Origin: Oceanospirillaceae bacterium
GTDB lineage: Bacteria; Pseudomonadota; Gammaproteobacteria; Pseudomonadales; Balneatricaceae
Direction: 5' to 3'
Assembly (NCBI GenBank): GCA_024640955.1
Contig: JAHEDZ010000016.1
Coordinates: 1-64,000 of the forward strand
DNA: 64,000 nucleotides
The position numbers were made by a program, and so were the translations under genes. The notes under the pieces were generated by a model. That model ran no database searches. It was not told where the DNA came from and was given only the letters and a program-made list of their open reading frames with translations. Shown piece by piece: positions 45,792 through 55,170 of the stretch (positions are counted from its first letter, which is position 1; the number at the start of each line of letters is the position of its first letter).

Positions 45792-46624
45792 ACGTTAAAC
45801 AGGTTGATTACAGCAGCGCGATAGCTGGCCAAGATCTTGTCACTTCACTGCACGAGTCAGGCTTTGCGGTACTCAGTAATAGTCCAATTACGCCGCAGCG
45901 CATCGATGCATTCTATAAGCTTTGGGCGGACTTCTTCGACGGCCACGAGAAGCACGACTACACTTTCGAACCGAGCAAGCAGGACGGCTATTTCCCGTTT
46001 CGCAGTGAGAATGCTAAAGATGCTGCGGCCAAGGATCTAAAGGAGTTCTATCACGTCTACCCCTGGGGCAAACTACCGGCCAGCTTAGAGGGAGAGACCC
46101 GCTCCTTTTATGCCGATCTACAGACCCTCGGCGGTGAGCTGCTCAATTGGATTCAAACCCATACACCCGGCGACGTGACTCAGAATTTCTTCGAGCCCCT
46201 CGATAGCATGATTGCCGGTAGCGAGCAGTCGCTGCTGCGGGTGCTGCACTATCCACCGGTCAAAGGAGAAATTGAGCCAGGAGCCGTGCGTGCCGCTGCA
46301 CACGAAGATATCAACCTGATCACCCTGCTCGTCTCTGGCTCTCAGCCAGGATTGGAAGCGAAAGACAAACAGGGTAACTGGTTCCCGGTGACCGGCGACC
46401 AAGGCATGATTACGATCAACACCGGCGATATGCTGCAGGAAGCGAGCGGCGGGTACTTCCCATCGACGACTCACCGCGTAGTGAACCCTGATAGCGGCGC
46501 GAATGTGTCGCGCTACTCAATCCCAATGTTTGTCCACCCACGAAAAGAGGTGCGCCTGAGTGAGCGTTACACTGCGGGTGAATATCTTGATCAGCGCCTA
46601 AGAGAGATCGGCCTGATCTCGTAG
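45788..46624 (+). CDS. 2-oxoglutarate/Fe(II) oxygenase (isopenicillin N synthase-like)
   Basis: The 278-residue product has the double-stranded beta-helix metal site: H172-E-D174 (AAHEDINLITLL) and distal H229 (PSTTHRV), plus R242 in SRYSIPMF for 2-oxoglutarate (RxS). The N-terminal DIOX_N-like part contains GFAVLSNSPI. These enzymes hydroxylate or oxidise small molecules. Being translationally coupled to a ribokinase-like kinase, it may act on the same sugar or nucleoside. I know of no proved pathway. Confidence 0.83.
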   Translation: MNVKQVDYSSAIAGQDLVTSLHESGFAVLSNSPITPQRIDAFYKLWADFFDGHEKHDYTFEPSKQDGYFPFRSENAKDAAAKDLKEFYHVYPWGKLPASLEGETRSFYADLQTLGGELLNWIQTHTPGDVTQNFFEPLDSMIAGSEQSLLRVLHYPPVKGEIEPGAVRAAAHEDINLITLLVSGSQPGLEAKDKQGNWFPVTGDQGMITINTGDMLQEASGGYFPSTTHRVVNPDSGANVSRYSIPMFVHPRKEVRLSERYTAGEYLDQRLREIGLIS

Positions 46625-46629
46625 TCGGA

Positions 46630-46700
46630 CTTTTCGCGAAGCGTATTTCTCAATCCCTTAATGTCGCGCAATCGAGCTTCGCTCTAAAGCACTCCTACAG
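46630..46700. repeat. REP-like intergenic repeat, copy 2
   Basis: The minus strand reads CTGTAGGAGTGCTTTAGAG then CGAAGCTCGATTGCGCGAC, with the short palindrome GAGC/GCTC and, further on, TTCGCGAA. It closely resembles the CTGTAGGAGCGGCTTTAGC-type REP of gammaproteobacteria. It lies between the oxygenase stop and the convergent methyltransferase-like gene. Confidence 0.5.
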
Positions 46701-47444
46701 GGAATATCTAGATACGGGTTTCATACGCTTAGCGAAGGAGAGGAGCGAATAGCCCAACTCATCACTCAGCAGACGCGCGCGCTCTTTAAAGGCTTTCTGA
46801 CTCAGAGCGGGCATCTGATGTGTCGCAAACAGCAACCAGTTCCCGTCGGGTGTCGTCGAGGTAAATAGATACTCGAAATGCTTGTCGAGTAGGTCGAGTA
46901 CCTGGTCAGCGCGATGCTCGCGCCAGCAGTTTAATACTAACCAACCTTTGGGCTGCAGCCGTTCGATGCACGCCTGTAGAAAACGATCATCAATCTGCGT
47001 TTCACACAACCCTTGAGCATCGTAGAGATCGGAAAAAATCAGATCAAAACGCTTACCAATCGGCTCTTCAACGTAGTCTGCCGCATCCTGCACAACAAGC
47101 CTCATCGATTTTGAGCGAGGTAGGTAGAAGTATTTATAAGCGAAATCTACGACCGTTTGACGCAGCTCTACCACCTCTTGCTTCGCACCCGGACAGGCTG
47201 AGGCAATAGCGGTATTAAGTGAACCGGCACCTAGCCCAAAGCTGAGTACGCGTTTGGGCTCAATATAGAGAAGCGGCAGTAACATCGAGCGAATAAATGA
47301 GTATTGCGGATGAGCTGGATTAGCCTTCAGGATACAGCTCTGCTCATCCTCCTCGCCAAAACTGAGGAAACGGCGATTGCCATCATCATAAACCGCGACC
47401 GTACCAAATCGATCTTGGTCGCGCGCCAGTTCGCAATGTTTCAC
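46695..47444 (-). CDS. spermidine synthase-like methyltransferase-fold protein
   Basis: The 249-residue protein has a Rossmann SAM-type fold: VLSFGLGAGSLNTAIASACP, VVELRQTVVDFAYKYFYL, LVVQDAADYVEE and FDLIFSDLYDAQG. This resembles spermine/spermidine synthases, but with GLGAG in place of GGGDG-type sequences and without an obvious polyamine-gate motif. The substrate is uncertain. Its GTG start overlaps the kinase stop by four bases, so it is probably co-translated with the REC-histidine kinase. Confidence 0.75.
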   Translation of the reverse strand: MKHCELARDQDRFGTVAVYDDGNRRFLSFGEEDEQSCILKANPAHPQYSFIRSMLLPLLYIEPKRVLSFGLGAGSLNTAIASACPGAKQEVVELRQTVVDFAYKYFYLPRSKSMRLVVQDAADYVEEPIGKRFDLIFSDLYDAQGLCETQIDDRFLQACIERLQPKGWLVLNCWREHRADQVLDLLDKHFEYLFTSTTPDGNWLLFATHQMPALSQKAFKERARLLSDELGYSLLSFAKRMKPVSRYSL

Positions 47445-48577
47445 TGCAGTGGCAGCTCACAGACTACGCAAGTACCTTTTCCGACAGAGCTACTCAGGCG
47501 CAGGTGACCGCCATGATTACGCACAATAGCTTCGGCACGACTCAACCCCATTCCCAACGCCGAGCCGATCGGCTTAGTCGTAAAGAAAGGATCGGTAACT
47601 CGCAACAGATTATCTGGTTCAATACCGCGGCCAGTATCCTCAACAACTAAACGGATATGGTCGTCCGCTTTAGACGTGCTAATTGAAACCTCACCGCCAG
47701 CCTGAACGGCCCATCGAGCATTGTCGACAAGCTCGATAATAAGTCGCTTCAATTGCTGCGGATCTGCAAAGATCGAGTTTTGGGAGTCAAGATCCAGTTT
47801 TACATCATCACCGGCGACCGATCGAATCAACTCATTGAAATCGAATGCAGGGTTCTTTTGCGGTATCTCGGCAGTAAACGATTGAAGGCTACCGACGATC
47901 GCTCCAATGCGCTCAGCACCGTTGCACATATCTACCAACATCTCTGAGAAGTCCTGCAGACTCTCAGCTAAATCATCCCGCGTAACACAGGAGCGCACCT
48001 CATCAATTGACTCTGAGGGGTCCATCGCGCGCTGGAGGAGCGCACACACCGCGGGCATCTCCGCCTGCAAGAGCGATAAGTTGGATTTAAGGAACCCAAG
48101 AGGATTGTTTATCTCATGCGCCGCACCGGCCGCCAACTGGCCAACCCCGGCATATCGCTCTGCCGCAAAACGCTTGCTGTTGGCTTCATCCAACTCAGCA
48201 CGAAGCTCGAGAGTCCGCACTCCGACTTCTAGGCGAGCATTTATCTCTTGGGGGTTAAGCGGCTTGCTGATGTAGTCGTCAGCACCGGCTCGCAAACCCT
48301 CTGCGACATCGGCACTCTCGTTTTTGGCTGAAACCATTATTATATAAGTGTTGCTATGAGGGTATTTGTCACGAATGATTTCACAGAGCTCAGGCCCCTG
48401 AATGTCAGGCATGACCCAATCGAGCAGAACTAATGTTTCGGTTAGGCCGTTAAGATCACTCCACTCTAGGAGCTGCTCAGCCGATTCAAAGAGATAGGGA
48501 TCGAAACCGGCCTCGCGCACAAAGTAGCTCATGTGCTCGCGACTAACCGGGCTGTCATCGATGATTAAAACTTTCAC
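47441..48577 (-). CDS. histidine kinase with N-terminal receiver domain
   Basis: Residues 1-120 form a receiver (IIDDSPVSREH, phospho-aspartate D53 in LLDWVMPD, KP at 105-106). A short coiled coil leads to HisKA with H154 in AGAAHEINNPLGFLKSNL and then HATPase_c (ELVDNARWAVQAGGEV, VEDTGRGIEP, GMGLSRAEAIVRNHGG). No membrane segment, so cytoplasmic. I favour GTG 48577 with AAAGGA seven bases upstream; the open frame extends 30 codons further. The inverted order (receiver before kinase) suggests control by phosphorylation from another kinase. Confidence 0.88.
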   Translation of the reverse strand: MKVLIIDDSPVSREHMSYFVREAGFDPYLFESAEQLLEWSDLNGLTETLVLLDWVMPDIQGPELCEIIRDKYPHSNTYIIMVSAKNESADVAEGLRAGADDYISKPLNPQEINARLEVGVRTLELRAELDEANSKRFAAERYAGVGQLAAGAAHEINNPLGFLKSNLSLLQAEMPAVCALLQRAMDPSESIDEVRSCVTRDDLAESLQDFSEMLVDMCNGAERIGAIVGSLQSFTAEIPQKNPAFDFNELIRSVAGDDVKLDLDSQNSIFADPQQLKRLIIELVDNARWAVQAGGEVSISTSKADDHIRLVVEDTGRGIEPDNLLRVTDPFFTTKPIGSALGMGLSRAEAIVRNHGGHLRLSSSVGKGTCVVCELPLQ

Positions 48578-48692
48578 TGGGCGATCCTTTCCCAAGAATA
48601 AGAATTTTCTGGATATTATCTGAGATAAGCTCAGAAACGAAGAGATAACAGCGCGACTAAAACCCAACGGTGGATGTAAATTTAGACCCGAT

Positions 48693-48718
48693 CCTCACTT
48701 GCTAGCTCGCAAGCGAGG
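48693..48718 (-). terminator. intergenic hairpin after the DsrE-like gene
   Basis: On the minus strand CCTCGCTTGC and GCAAGTGAGG form a ten-pair stem (one G-T) with a six-base loop, 17 bases beyond the DsrE-like stop codon. No T-run follows, so termination is uncertain. Confidence 0.4.
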
Positions 48719-48734
48719 CCGGACAACTCTAGCC

Positions 48735-49154
48735 TTATGGGCGAACGTATGCGTAGCCTTGCGCCTGCAGTTCCATCAAACGGACGACCCCCGAGCTAGT
48801 CATGGTAGTACCATCAAGCAGCGCTACTGTCTTACCCGCCTTCTTCTCCATCTTCGCGAGTGTGTTACCACAGGCTGCGAAGGTGTAGCTCTCATCCAAC
48901 GAGAGCGCATCGATACGGTCTTTCACGGGGCTCTTCATCGTGTACATCTGTAAACCCGGGCCATACGCGACGATCTCGACTTTGACACTATCACCCTGCG
49001 CCTCGTAATGCTTCTGCACGTTCTGGGCGTTATTCAGCGCAATATTCATCTTCTGCGGATCATTGTCGCTGACCTGAATCGCTAGCTTGTGCTCTGCGGC
49101 ACTGGCAATGCCGGCTAACAGGGACAGTCCGAGTGCAATAACAGTTTTTTTCAT
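48735..49154 (-). CDS. periplasmic DsrE/DsrF-like protein
   Basis: The 139-residue product has a clear signal peptide (MKKTVIALGLSLLAGIASAA). The mature domain is DsrE-like: HKLAIQVSDNDPQKMNIALNNAQNV, VEIVAYGPGLQMYTM and FAACGNTLAKM with one conserved cysteine. DsrE family members take part in sulfur relay, but the secreted versions are uncharacterised. AAGGAT precedes the start. It follows the CheB-CheR gene by 11 bp. Confidence 0.82.
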   Translation of the reverse strand: MKKTVIALGLSLLAGIASAAEHKLAIQVSDNDPQKMNIALNNAQNVQKHYEAQGDSVKVEIVAYGPGLQMYTMKSPVKDRIDALSLDESYTFAACGNTLAKMEKKAGKTVALLDGTTMTSSGVVRLMELQAQGYAYVRP

Positions 49155-49165
49155 AGGTGTTATCC

Positions 49166-52105
49166 TTATTTTTCTTCTTCAACTAAGCCGAGCAGACTCA
49201 CCATCTCGTCAGCGCCGCTCGCTTCTTTATTCTCCATTAGAACCGCTTGGTCACGCACTTTAATGACCGAACCATCTCGACGTTTAAGGCGGTAAGTTAT
49301 ATCCCAGCCTTCAGCGTCTTGATCCCGATACTGCGCAACAACACGTTCGCGGTCCTCGTTGAGTACTACATCCAAGAAGGTATCTGGATCACGAGTCAAC
49401 ACTTCCGACTTGCGCTGCAAGAACTCCTCCAAACGTGGGCTCACAAAAAGCACATCAGTCAGACCCCGGCGAGTAACTAGAACACCCTCATCCATCACTG
49501 AGCCAACCGTCTGTAGCAGGTGCTGTACGTAGTCGGCACGGTCCTGAGACTCACTAAGCTTGGTCGTTTCGGTAAACGTTAGAACCGCACCCGAAATAAC
49601 TCCTTGGTCACGACGGTATGGCGATACGTTCATGAGATACTTCTCGCCTGGACGTTCTATCTGGCGCCGTGCAGGGGTGCCAGTGCTAATAACCGAGTCA
49701 ATCAATGCACCAAAGTCGTCGATTTCAATATGCTTCGGCAGCTTGGTCAGCTTATGACCAATATCATCCGGCAAAATACCAAACAGGCGAACTGTCTGAG
49801 GTGTGAAGCGAGTAACGCGATGATCTACATCGACAACAATCAAGCCCATATCCAGCGAGCGCTGAATGTTATTGAGCGTCTCGTTCGTATCGGTAAGCAG
49901 AATCGACTTGGCCTGCAACTCATCGTTGACGGTTGTCAACTCTTCATTGGTTGCCTGCAGCTCTTCGTTGGTGGTCTCGAGTTCTTCGTTTGAGGCCTGC
50001 AGCTCTTCCGTCGAAGCCTGTAGCTCTTCGTTGAGTGCCTGCAGCTCTTCGTTGGAAGTCTCGAGCTCCTCGATCACCGCTTGTAGGTGATCACGAGTGC
50101 GGTCTAGCTCCTCCTCCAACTCAGTCAGCGCTCGAATATCCTCCGGAGTTATAGATTCTGCCCGCAAGGTTGCATTCGAGTTTGTCGACTCCAGACGCTT
50201 GAAGGTCATTAAGTAGATATGAGAATCGGTGACCGTATCGAGCAATTTGCGCACGATGATATTGACCGACGCGGCCGACTCCTCATTTGCAAAACGGAAG
50301 CGCACCATGTGCTCAACCTTCTCGGCATCGCTGCGCGCGCAGCGATTCACCAGAGCGCGGACCTCTGTCTGCAGCTGCGGGCTGGCAAGACTCACAATGT
50401 CAAAGTTGGCTTTACCCGGCTGAATCTGAAGAAAAGCGGAGACGTCCCCGAAGTACTCCATCGGTTGGAAGGAATCATTCAACTGAATGGTCGGCGGAGC
50501 GTAAGTTTCGACCAGTACACCCCGAACTCGCTCAGCCAAGCGTGAAACGGGGGCGATCGACTTGCCGACACCTGTCTCTTGATGGTTCGACTTCGGTGAA
50601 AATGAGGCGCCAAAGCGACCATATGAGACCACGCCCGACTTACGACGGAAGATCTTGTTGGTCTTACTGACAACTTCAAACAGTTTCTCGCCTGTTGTGC
50701 CGCTCGATTCGGACTTACCCAAGAACAGGAAACCGCCCGCAGTCAGTGCGTAGTGGAAGTTGTTTACCAGTTGATTCTGAAGCTGAGAATTCAAGTAAAT
50801 CATCAGGTTACGGCAGCTTATGAGATTCATTTTTAAGAACGGCGGATCTTTAATCAAGTCATGTCGCGCGAACATACACATATCGCGAATCCATTTTTTC
50901 ACGCGGTACTTACTACCTTCCTGATCAAAGTAGTTGTACAAGACTCTCTCGTCGAGATGCTCAATAACAGCATCCACATACGCTGCATGACGTGCAACCT
51001 CTAGACTTATATCATCGATATCAGTGGCGAAGATTTTCACCTCGTAGCCACGAAGGGTTGGGCCTAGCCGCTCTGCTAGCATAATGGCAATCGAATAGAC
51101 CTCTTCGCCCGTTGCACAAGCAGGTACCCAGATACGAATAATGCGCGTCTCTGCAGCCTGTTCGATGACGTTGTCTATTACAGTACCAAGCGATGCAAAT
51201 GCCTCCTCATCACGGAAGAAGCCTGTAACTGAAATGAGGAAGCTACGCTGGAGGATTTCGAGCTCTTCTGGATCGCCATCGATATGAGCGAAGTACTCCT
51301 CCATCGAGTTCAAGCGCAATGCCGCAATTCGACGCTGCAGTTGACGCTCTAGAGTCGCCTTTTTGTACTGTCTGAAGTCGACACCGGTGACTGTAAAGAC
51401 TCGATCGATGATACCGTCCATCGAAACGACCTCATCCGCGTCGGCCTCCTCCTCTTTTAAACTTGGCATACCTGCTGGATGCTTGTGCAGCTCCGGCAGG
51501 TAGGCAGCAATCTCCTCAGGGCTCAGAATCAAATCAGCCGTGCGTGCACGAATGACAGAGTTTGGCATACCATCATACTTGGCCGTATCTGGATTCTGAA
51601 CAATTGTGATACCGCCAGCGTCACGTATCGCACGACAGCCCTGAGTGCCGTCCGACCCGGTCCCAGACAGCACGACACCAATAGCCTGGTTACCAAAAGC
51701 TTCTGCAACGGAATTAAAGAGCTTATCAATCGATGGTTTGGCGCCGATATCGGTCGTCGGTACCTTAAGGTGGATGTGTCCATCCTTAACCACAATGTCT
51801 GTGTTTGGAGTGTTGACGTAGACCGTATCAGGCTTGATCAATGCGCCCTCGGTGGCGCCCACTACACGGTACGCACAATCTTTTGAGAGCAACTCGACCA
51901 GCACAGAGCGGTGCTGCGGTGCCATGTGCTGGGCAATTACAAACGCAATGTACCCATTGGGCTTGCTTGCACGAAGTAGAGAGGTGATCGCCTCTAAACC
52001 GCCCGCAGAGGCACCTATCGCAACAACAATCAAATTCTGAAAACGTTTTTCATCCTGACTGTCTTCTACAATCTCAACTGTCTGATTCTGCTCTTTATCT
52101 GCCAC
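49166..52105 (-). CDS. CheB-CheR fusion with coiled coil and PAS domains
   Basis: Domains in order: CheB methylesterase (residues 25-205) with the catalytic triad S33 (GASAGG), H60 (AQHMAP) and D152 (SGTGSDG); CheR methyltransferase (about 235-500) with [12 protein letters not shown]; a Glu/Leu-rich coiled coil (about 650-740) made of repeated [14 protein letters not shown] heptads; then two PAS domains to residue 979. There is no receiver on the CheB part and no kinase at the end. Start is GTG 52105. No receptors or other che genes are nearby, so it probably belongs to a separate sensory pathway with its neighbours. Confidence 0.92.
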   Translation of the reverse strand: MADKEQNQTVEIVEDSQDEKRFQNLIVVAIGASAGGLEAITSLLRASKPNGYIAFVIAQHMAPQHRSVLVELLSKDCAYRVVGATEGALIKPDTVYVNTPNTDIVVKDGHIHLKVPTTDIGAKPSIDKLFNSVAEAFGNQAIGVVLSGTGSDGTQGCRAIRDAGGITIVQNPDTAKYDGMPNSVIRARTADLILSPEEIAAYLPELHKHPAGMPSLKEEEADADEVVSMDGIIDRVFTVTGVDFRQYKKATLERQLQRRIAALRLNSMEEYFAHIDGDPEELEILQRSFLISVTGFFRDEEAFASLGTVIDNVIEQAAETRIIRIWVPACATGEEVYSIAIMLAERLGPTLRGYEVKIFATDIDDISLEVARHAAYVDAVIEHLDERVLYNYFDQEGSKYRVKKWIRDMCMFARHDLIKDPPFLKMNLISCRNLMIYLNSQLQNQLVNNFHYALTAGGFLFLGKSESSGTTGEKLFEVVSKTNKIFRRKSGVVSYGRFGASFSPKSNHQETGVGKSIAPVSRLAERVRGVLVETYAPPTIQLNDSFQPMEYFGDVSAFLQIQPGKANFDIVSLASPQLQTEVRALVNRCARSDAEKVEHMVRFRFANEESAASVNIIVRKLLDTVTDSHIYLMTFKRLESTNSNATLRAESITPEDIRALTELEEELDRTRDHLQAVIEELETSNEELQALNEELQASTEELQASNEELETTNEELQATNEELTTVNDELQAKSILLTDTNETLNNIQRSLDMGLIVVDVDHRVTRFTPQTVRLFGILPDDIGHKLTKLPKHIEIDDFGALIDSVISTGTPARRQIERPGEKYLMNVSPYRRDQGVISGAVLTFTETTKLSESQDRADYVQHLLQTVGSVMDEGVLVTRRGLTDVLFVSPRLEEFLQRKSEVLTRDPDTFLDVVLNEDRERVVAQYRDQDAEGWDITYRLKRRDGSVIKVRDQAVLMENKEASGADEMVSLLGLVEEEK

Positions 52106-52149
52106 GCTGTTATGACCCCCGGTGCTGTTTCATTACTGACACCCATCTA

Positions 52150-53115
52150 TTAACTGTTGTGAGTAATCTGTACACAGGCGAGGCTATTCTCTGCAGCCTT
52201 CGCCTTCTGTTGTTCAACCTCTGCCGCACGCAGCAGTTCGTGTAGTACCTCTTGCGCGCCAGACCGATCGACTCGCAGCCCATCATCATGCACGATCGAA
52301 CTACAACCGGCGTAAACGCTGACACTGCCCTGATCAGCATCTATCTTCCGAAGCTTCCCTTGCAGTTGCGACAACAATTTTTCGCTATCCGAAGCGAAAC
52401 CATCATTAGAGCACGCCGGTATTAGTGCTACAAACTGGTCCGCCATATGCCGGCCCAGCAAGATCTCTATATTCTCAAACTCTTCAGCAACCCTTTGCAA
52501 TTCTTGGGCCACAATTTTCAATATTCGATCACCCTCGCGGTATCCCGCTTTGGCATTGATCGCTGTCATACCCTCAACATTGATAATCATCAATGCGCTG
52601 GTCGCGCCACTAAAAAGACGTTTGATCAGCTCTATGGAACCACGACTCACAAGAGCCTCGCGCTGCATCAGACCGGTAAGAGGATCGAGCATCAAACTTG
52701 AGCTGAGTCTATTAAATCTCTTACTAATTTCAAGGAAAGAGCGCACACGTAGCTGTAGGCGTGCGAAGCTCATCGGCTTCTCGATGAAGTCCAGTCCGCC
52801 AGCCTGATAGGCCAAGCGCTCCATCGAGGAGTCAGCAAACGCACTGTAGAAGATAACCGGCACGAATTGATCGCCACTGAAGTGCTGAGAAAGTCGTTCG
52901 CAGAATTCGATACCGTTCATCTGCCCAAGCACGATATCGGCGATCACCAGGTCGACGCGACCACCCCGACCCAAAAAATTCAGCGCATTTTCGGCGTTTG
53001 AGAAGGTGACCACATTGGCTAAATCCGAAAGGCAATCGATCAAAGACTGTTCGGTGGTTGGGTCATCCTCGACAACCATAATCGTTGGTTTTTCGCGTTT
53101 GAGTCGTTCGATCAT
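52150..53115 (-). CDS. response regulator with degenerate GGDEF domain
   Basis: Residues 10-125 are a receiver (VVEDD, phospho-aspartate D60, K113). A GGDEF-family domain follows (DPLTGLMQREAL at 144-155, then ALMIINVEGMTAINAKAGYREGDRIL). The active-site loop reads GRHMADQF: MADQF (224-228) stands in place of GGDEF, so cyclase activity is unlikely. The C-terminal tail is helical. AGGA five bases before the ATG supports the start. It probably signals as a ligand-binding or protein-binding output. Confidence 0.88.
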   Translation of the reverse strand: MIERLKREKPTIMVVEDDPTTEQSLIDCLSDLANVVTFSNAENALNFLGRGGRVDLVIADIVLGQMNGIEFCERLSQHFSGDQFVPVIFYSAFADSSMERLAYQAGGLDFIEKPMSFARLQLRVRSFLEISKRFNRLSSSLMLDPLTGLMQREALVSRGSIELIKRLFSGATSALMIINVEGMTAINAKAGYREGDRILKIVAQELQRVAEEFENIEILLGRHMADQFVALIPACSNDGFASDSEKLLSQLQGKLRKIDADQGSVSVYAGCSSIVHDDGLRVDRSGAQEVLHELLRAAEVEQQKAKAAENSLACVQITHNS

Positions 53116-53238
53116 TGGTATCCTATGAATATCAAAACCGGACCGCTTGGTCGCCGCCCGCGCCGCTTACAGCAATATAGCTGTGGTTCGCCGTCAATGC
53201 CATGATTGTGCTGGATTCCAGCGCCGAATCATAGATAT

Positions 53239-53266
53239 AAAAACGGCTAATTCATGACTTAGCCGT
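53239..53266 (-). terminator. terminator after the sulfatase remnant
   Basis: ACGGCTAA and TTAGCCGT form a perfect eight-pair stem with an eight-base loop. On the minus strand it is followed directly by TTTTT, about 30 bp beyond the sulfatase stop. Confidence 0.8.
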
Positions 53267-53295
53267 GAACTAGCCTAGTTTCAATTGAGTTTGCT

Positions 53296-53706
53296 CTAGC
53301 GCTGCGGCATATCCGCCCGGCCATAGCCAAGGCTGACGCTCGCATCTTCCGGAATAACAGGAATACTTTGATTCCACTCCAACCAAACCTGGCGCATCTG
53401 ATCCAGTCTGTCAGGGTGGTTTTTCGCCTGATTAGCCCGCTCGCGCGCATCGTTGACAACGTTGAATAGGTATTCATGCTCATCAACTTTGAGGTACTTC
53501 CATTCGCCCATGCGGTAGGCGCGTTGATCGCGGTGATTCATACGCCAAAACAGAGGACGCTCGAAGCTCTCAACTTCGCCTTTTAACACTGGCGTAAGAT
53601 CGACACCATCGGTGGCATGGCTTGGATCTGAATCACCACCGCCAATTTTCATCAAGGTGTACGACCAATCCATGGTCATGCAGTGCTGGGCGCTCTTGTA
53701 GCTCGC
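53296..53706 (-). pseudogene. sulfatase gene, 5' end deleted
   Basis: Only the C-terminal part (about 130 residues) of an arylsulfatase A-family protein remains: MTMDWSYTLMKIGGG (the usual DWxPTLL region), GVDLTPVLKGE, RPLFWRMNHRDQRAYRMGEWKYLK. The catalytic N-terminal two thirds, including the CxPxR formylglycine site, is missing. The frame can be read upstream of the first ATG to about 53706, where it meets the LysR fragment. A terminator still follows. Confidence 0.82.
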
Positions 53707-54140
53707 GTTTAGAACTGGCGCAGGATAACCTGTCAGTTTATGCGGCTAGCACACACCCGTTGGCGCGAAAGAGCCCTTTAACACTGGAGGACTTCGCTGA
53801 CGCAGACTGGGTCTCATTGGGGCACGCTAACCCGTTCGAACGTCAGGCAATGGAGCTACTTAACACCGGGGGCGTATCGAAAATCAGAACCCCGGTAGTG
53901 TTTCGCAATGACGGTGCCATGCTCCTCGAGCTACTTGCTCGGGGTAGACATCTAGCAGTATTACCAGATCTACCGCTACGTGCCGCCAACGACGATGGCC
54001 GCTTCACCCGCCTCGACTTCAACGCCAAGCAGACGACAGAACGCAACCTCTACCTGTGGGTACGGGACGAGTTTGGTGGGACACCGGTTGCTACAACACT
54101 CTTTGAAATTCTCAAACAGCGATTCGCAAAGTTCGCATAA
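53707..54140 (+). pseudogene. LysR regulator gene, 5' end deleted
   Basis: About 140 residues matching the second half of a LysR substrate-binding domain remain: LELAQDNLSVYAASTHPLAR, SPLTLEDFADADWVSLG, LLELLARGRHLAVLPDL. The helix-turn-helix and first half are gone, and no start signal precedes the fragment. It abuts the sulfatase remnant head to head, so one deletion removed both 5' ends and the shared control region. Confidence 0.8.
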
Positions 54141-54164
54141 CCCGCTGAAGAAGGGATCTTGGCG

Positions 54165-54228
54165 CAGCGAAGGTCGCGACCTAACACATATCGCGTCATT
54201 CGCCTTCGGTTCGCAGCATTCCTACAGT
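54165..54228. repeat. REP-like intergenic repeat, copy 3
   Basis: The minus strand reads CTGTAGGAATGCTGCGAACC, continues through GAAGGCGAATGACGCGAT and ends in GGTCGCGACCTTCGC, including the palindrome GGTCGCGACC. It fills the gap between the LysR remnant and the convergent lyase gene. It shares the CCTACAG end and TCGCGA core with the copies at 7.7 and 46.7 kb. Confidence 0.5.
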
Positions 54229-54231
54229 GGG

Positions 54232-55167
54232 TTATCCGAAATTCTTTGGTAATCCAGCCCGAGCAATCCCTCCGTACAAAGGCTCATCCGGCATAGACTC
54301 CTCGATAACCACCCTCGCCTGCACCAACTTAGCGATATCCACGCCCGTGTCGTACCCCATCTTCTCAAACATAAATAACAGGTCCTCAATCACGACATTA
54401 CCGGTTGCACCGGGCGCGAACGGGCAACCGCCAAGACCTGCCAAGGATGCATCAAAGATACGGGCACCCGCCTCAACAGCCGCTGCCGCATTGGCAAGAC
54501 CCGTACCCCTAGTATTGTGCAGGTGGACTGTATACGGCCGCTGACCCATCATTTCTGTCATACGCAAGCAGAGCGCGCGCACCTCTGTGGGGCCGGCATA
54601 GCCCACGGTATCCGCCACACCTACCGTATCGACTCCTGCAGCGATGCACTCACCCGCTAGACGTATCACCTCATCGGTATCGACATCGCCGGCAATCGAA
54701 CACCCAAAGGACATCGAGATAATACAATTCAGAAGCGTCCGCGATCTGGACTGGTTACGCGATTCAACCGCATGATGTATTGCCTCAATGCTCGCCTCGC
54801 GACTGCGCCGTGCGTTGGCCTGGTTATGTTCTTCAGTAGCAGAGAGCACCAATGTCAGTTCATCAACACCCGCCTTAAGCGCTTCATTGATACCACGTTC
54901 ATTGATAACCAGAGCGATCGCGGTAGCGCCCGGCAGAGACTGAATATGAGCGACAATATCACGCACGTCAGCAAACTGCGGAAAGCGTGAAACGGGCAGG
55001 AAAGAGCCCGCTTCAAAATGACGCACGCCCGCCGCATACTCCAGATTAATCCAGCGCTTCTTCTGTTCCGTGTTCGGGAACGTATCAGCCATCTGGATAC
55101 CATCGCGTAAACCTACTTCCCGTACCACTAGCTGCCCGTTGGGGTAAACCTCGTTCAAGCGGCTCAT
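54232..55167 (-). CDS. hydroxymethylglutaryl-CoA lyase family protein
   Basis: HMG-CoA lyase splits 3-hydroxy-3-methylglutaryl-CoA to acetyl-CoA and acetoacetate. The TIM-barrel motifs are present: VREVGLRDGIQ near the start, FEAGSFLPVSRFPQFAD, VADTVGYAGPTEV, VHLHNTRGTGLANA (metal ligands) and the glycine-rich GLGGCPFAPGATGN with the catalytic cysteine. At 311 residues it fits the family. Neighbour context (CoA transferase upstream, three bases apart) suggests action on a CoA-activated acid that need not be HMG-CoA. Confidence 0.88.
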   Translation of the reverse strand: MSRLNEVYPNGQLVVREVGLRDGIQMADTFPNTEQKKRWINLEYAAGVRHFEAGSFLPVSRFPQFADVRDIVAHIQSLPGATAIALVINERGINEALKAGVDELTLVLSATEEHNQANARRSREASIEAIHHAVESRNQSRSRTLLNCIISMSFGCSIAGDVDTDEVIRLAGECIAAGVDTVGVADTVGYAGPTEVRALCLRMTEMMGQRPYTVHLHNTRGTGLANAAAAVEAGARIFDASLAGLGGCPFAPGATGNVVIEDLLFMFEKMGYDTGVDIAKLVQARVVIEESMPDEPLYGGIARAGLPKNFG

Positions 55168-55170
55168 GGC

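Noticed and set aside
49950..50110. Tandem-looking DNA repeats (CTGCAGCTCTTCG units)
   Set aside because: They encode the heptad coiled coil of the CheB-CheR protein, so they are coding repeats and not a CRISPR or mobile element.
53125..53205. Short plus-strand frame of about 26 codons
   Set aside because: No ribosome binding site and an arginine/proline-rich random-looking sequence.
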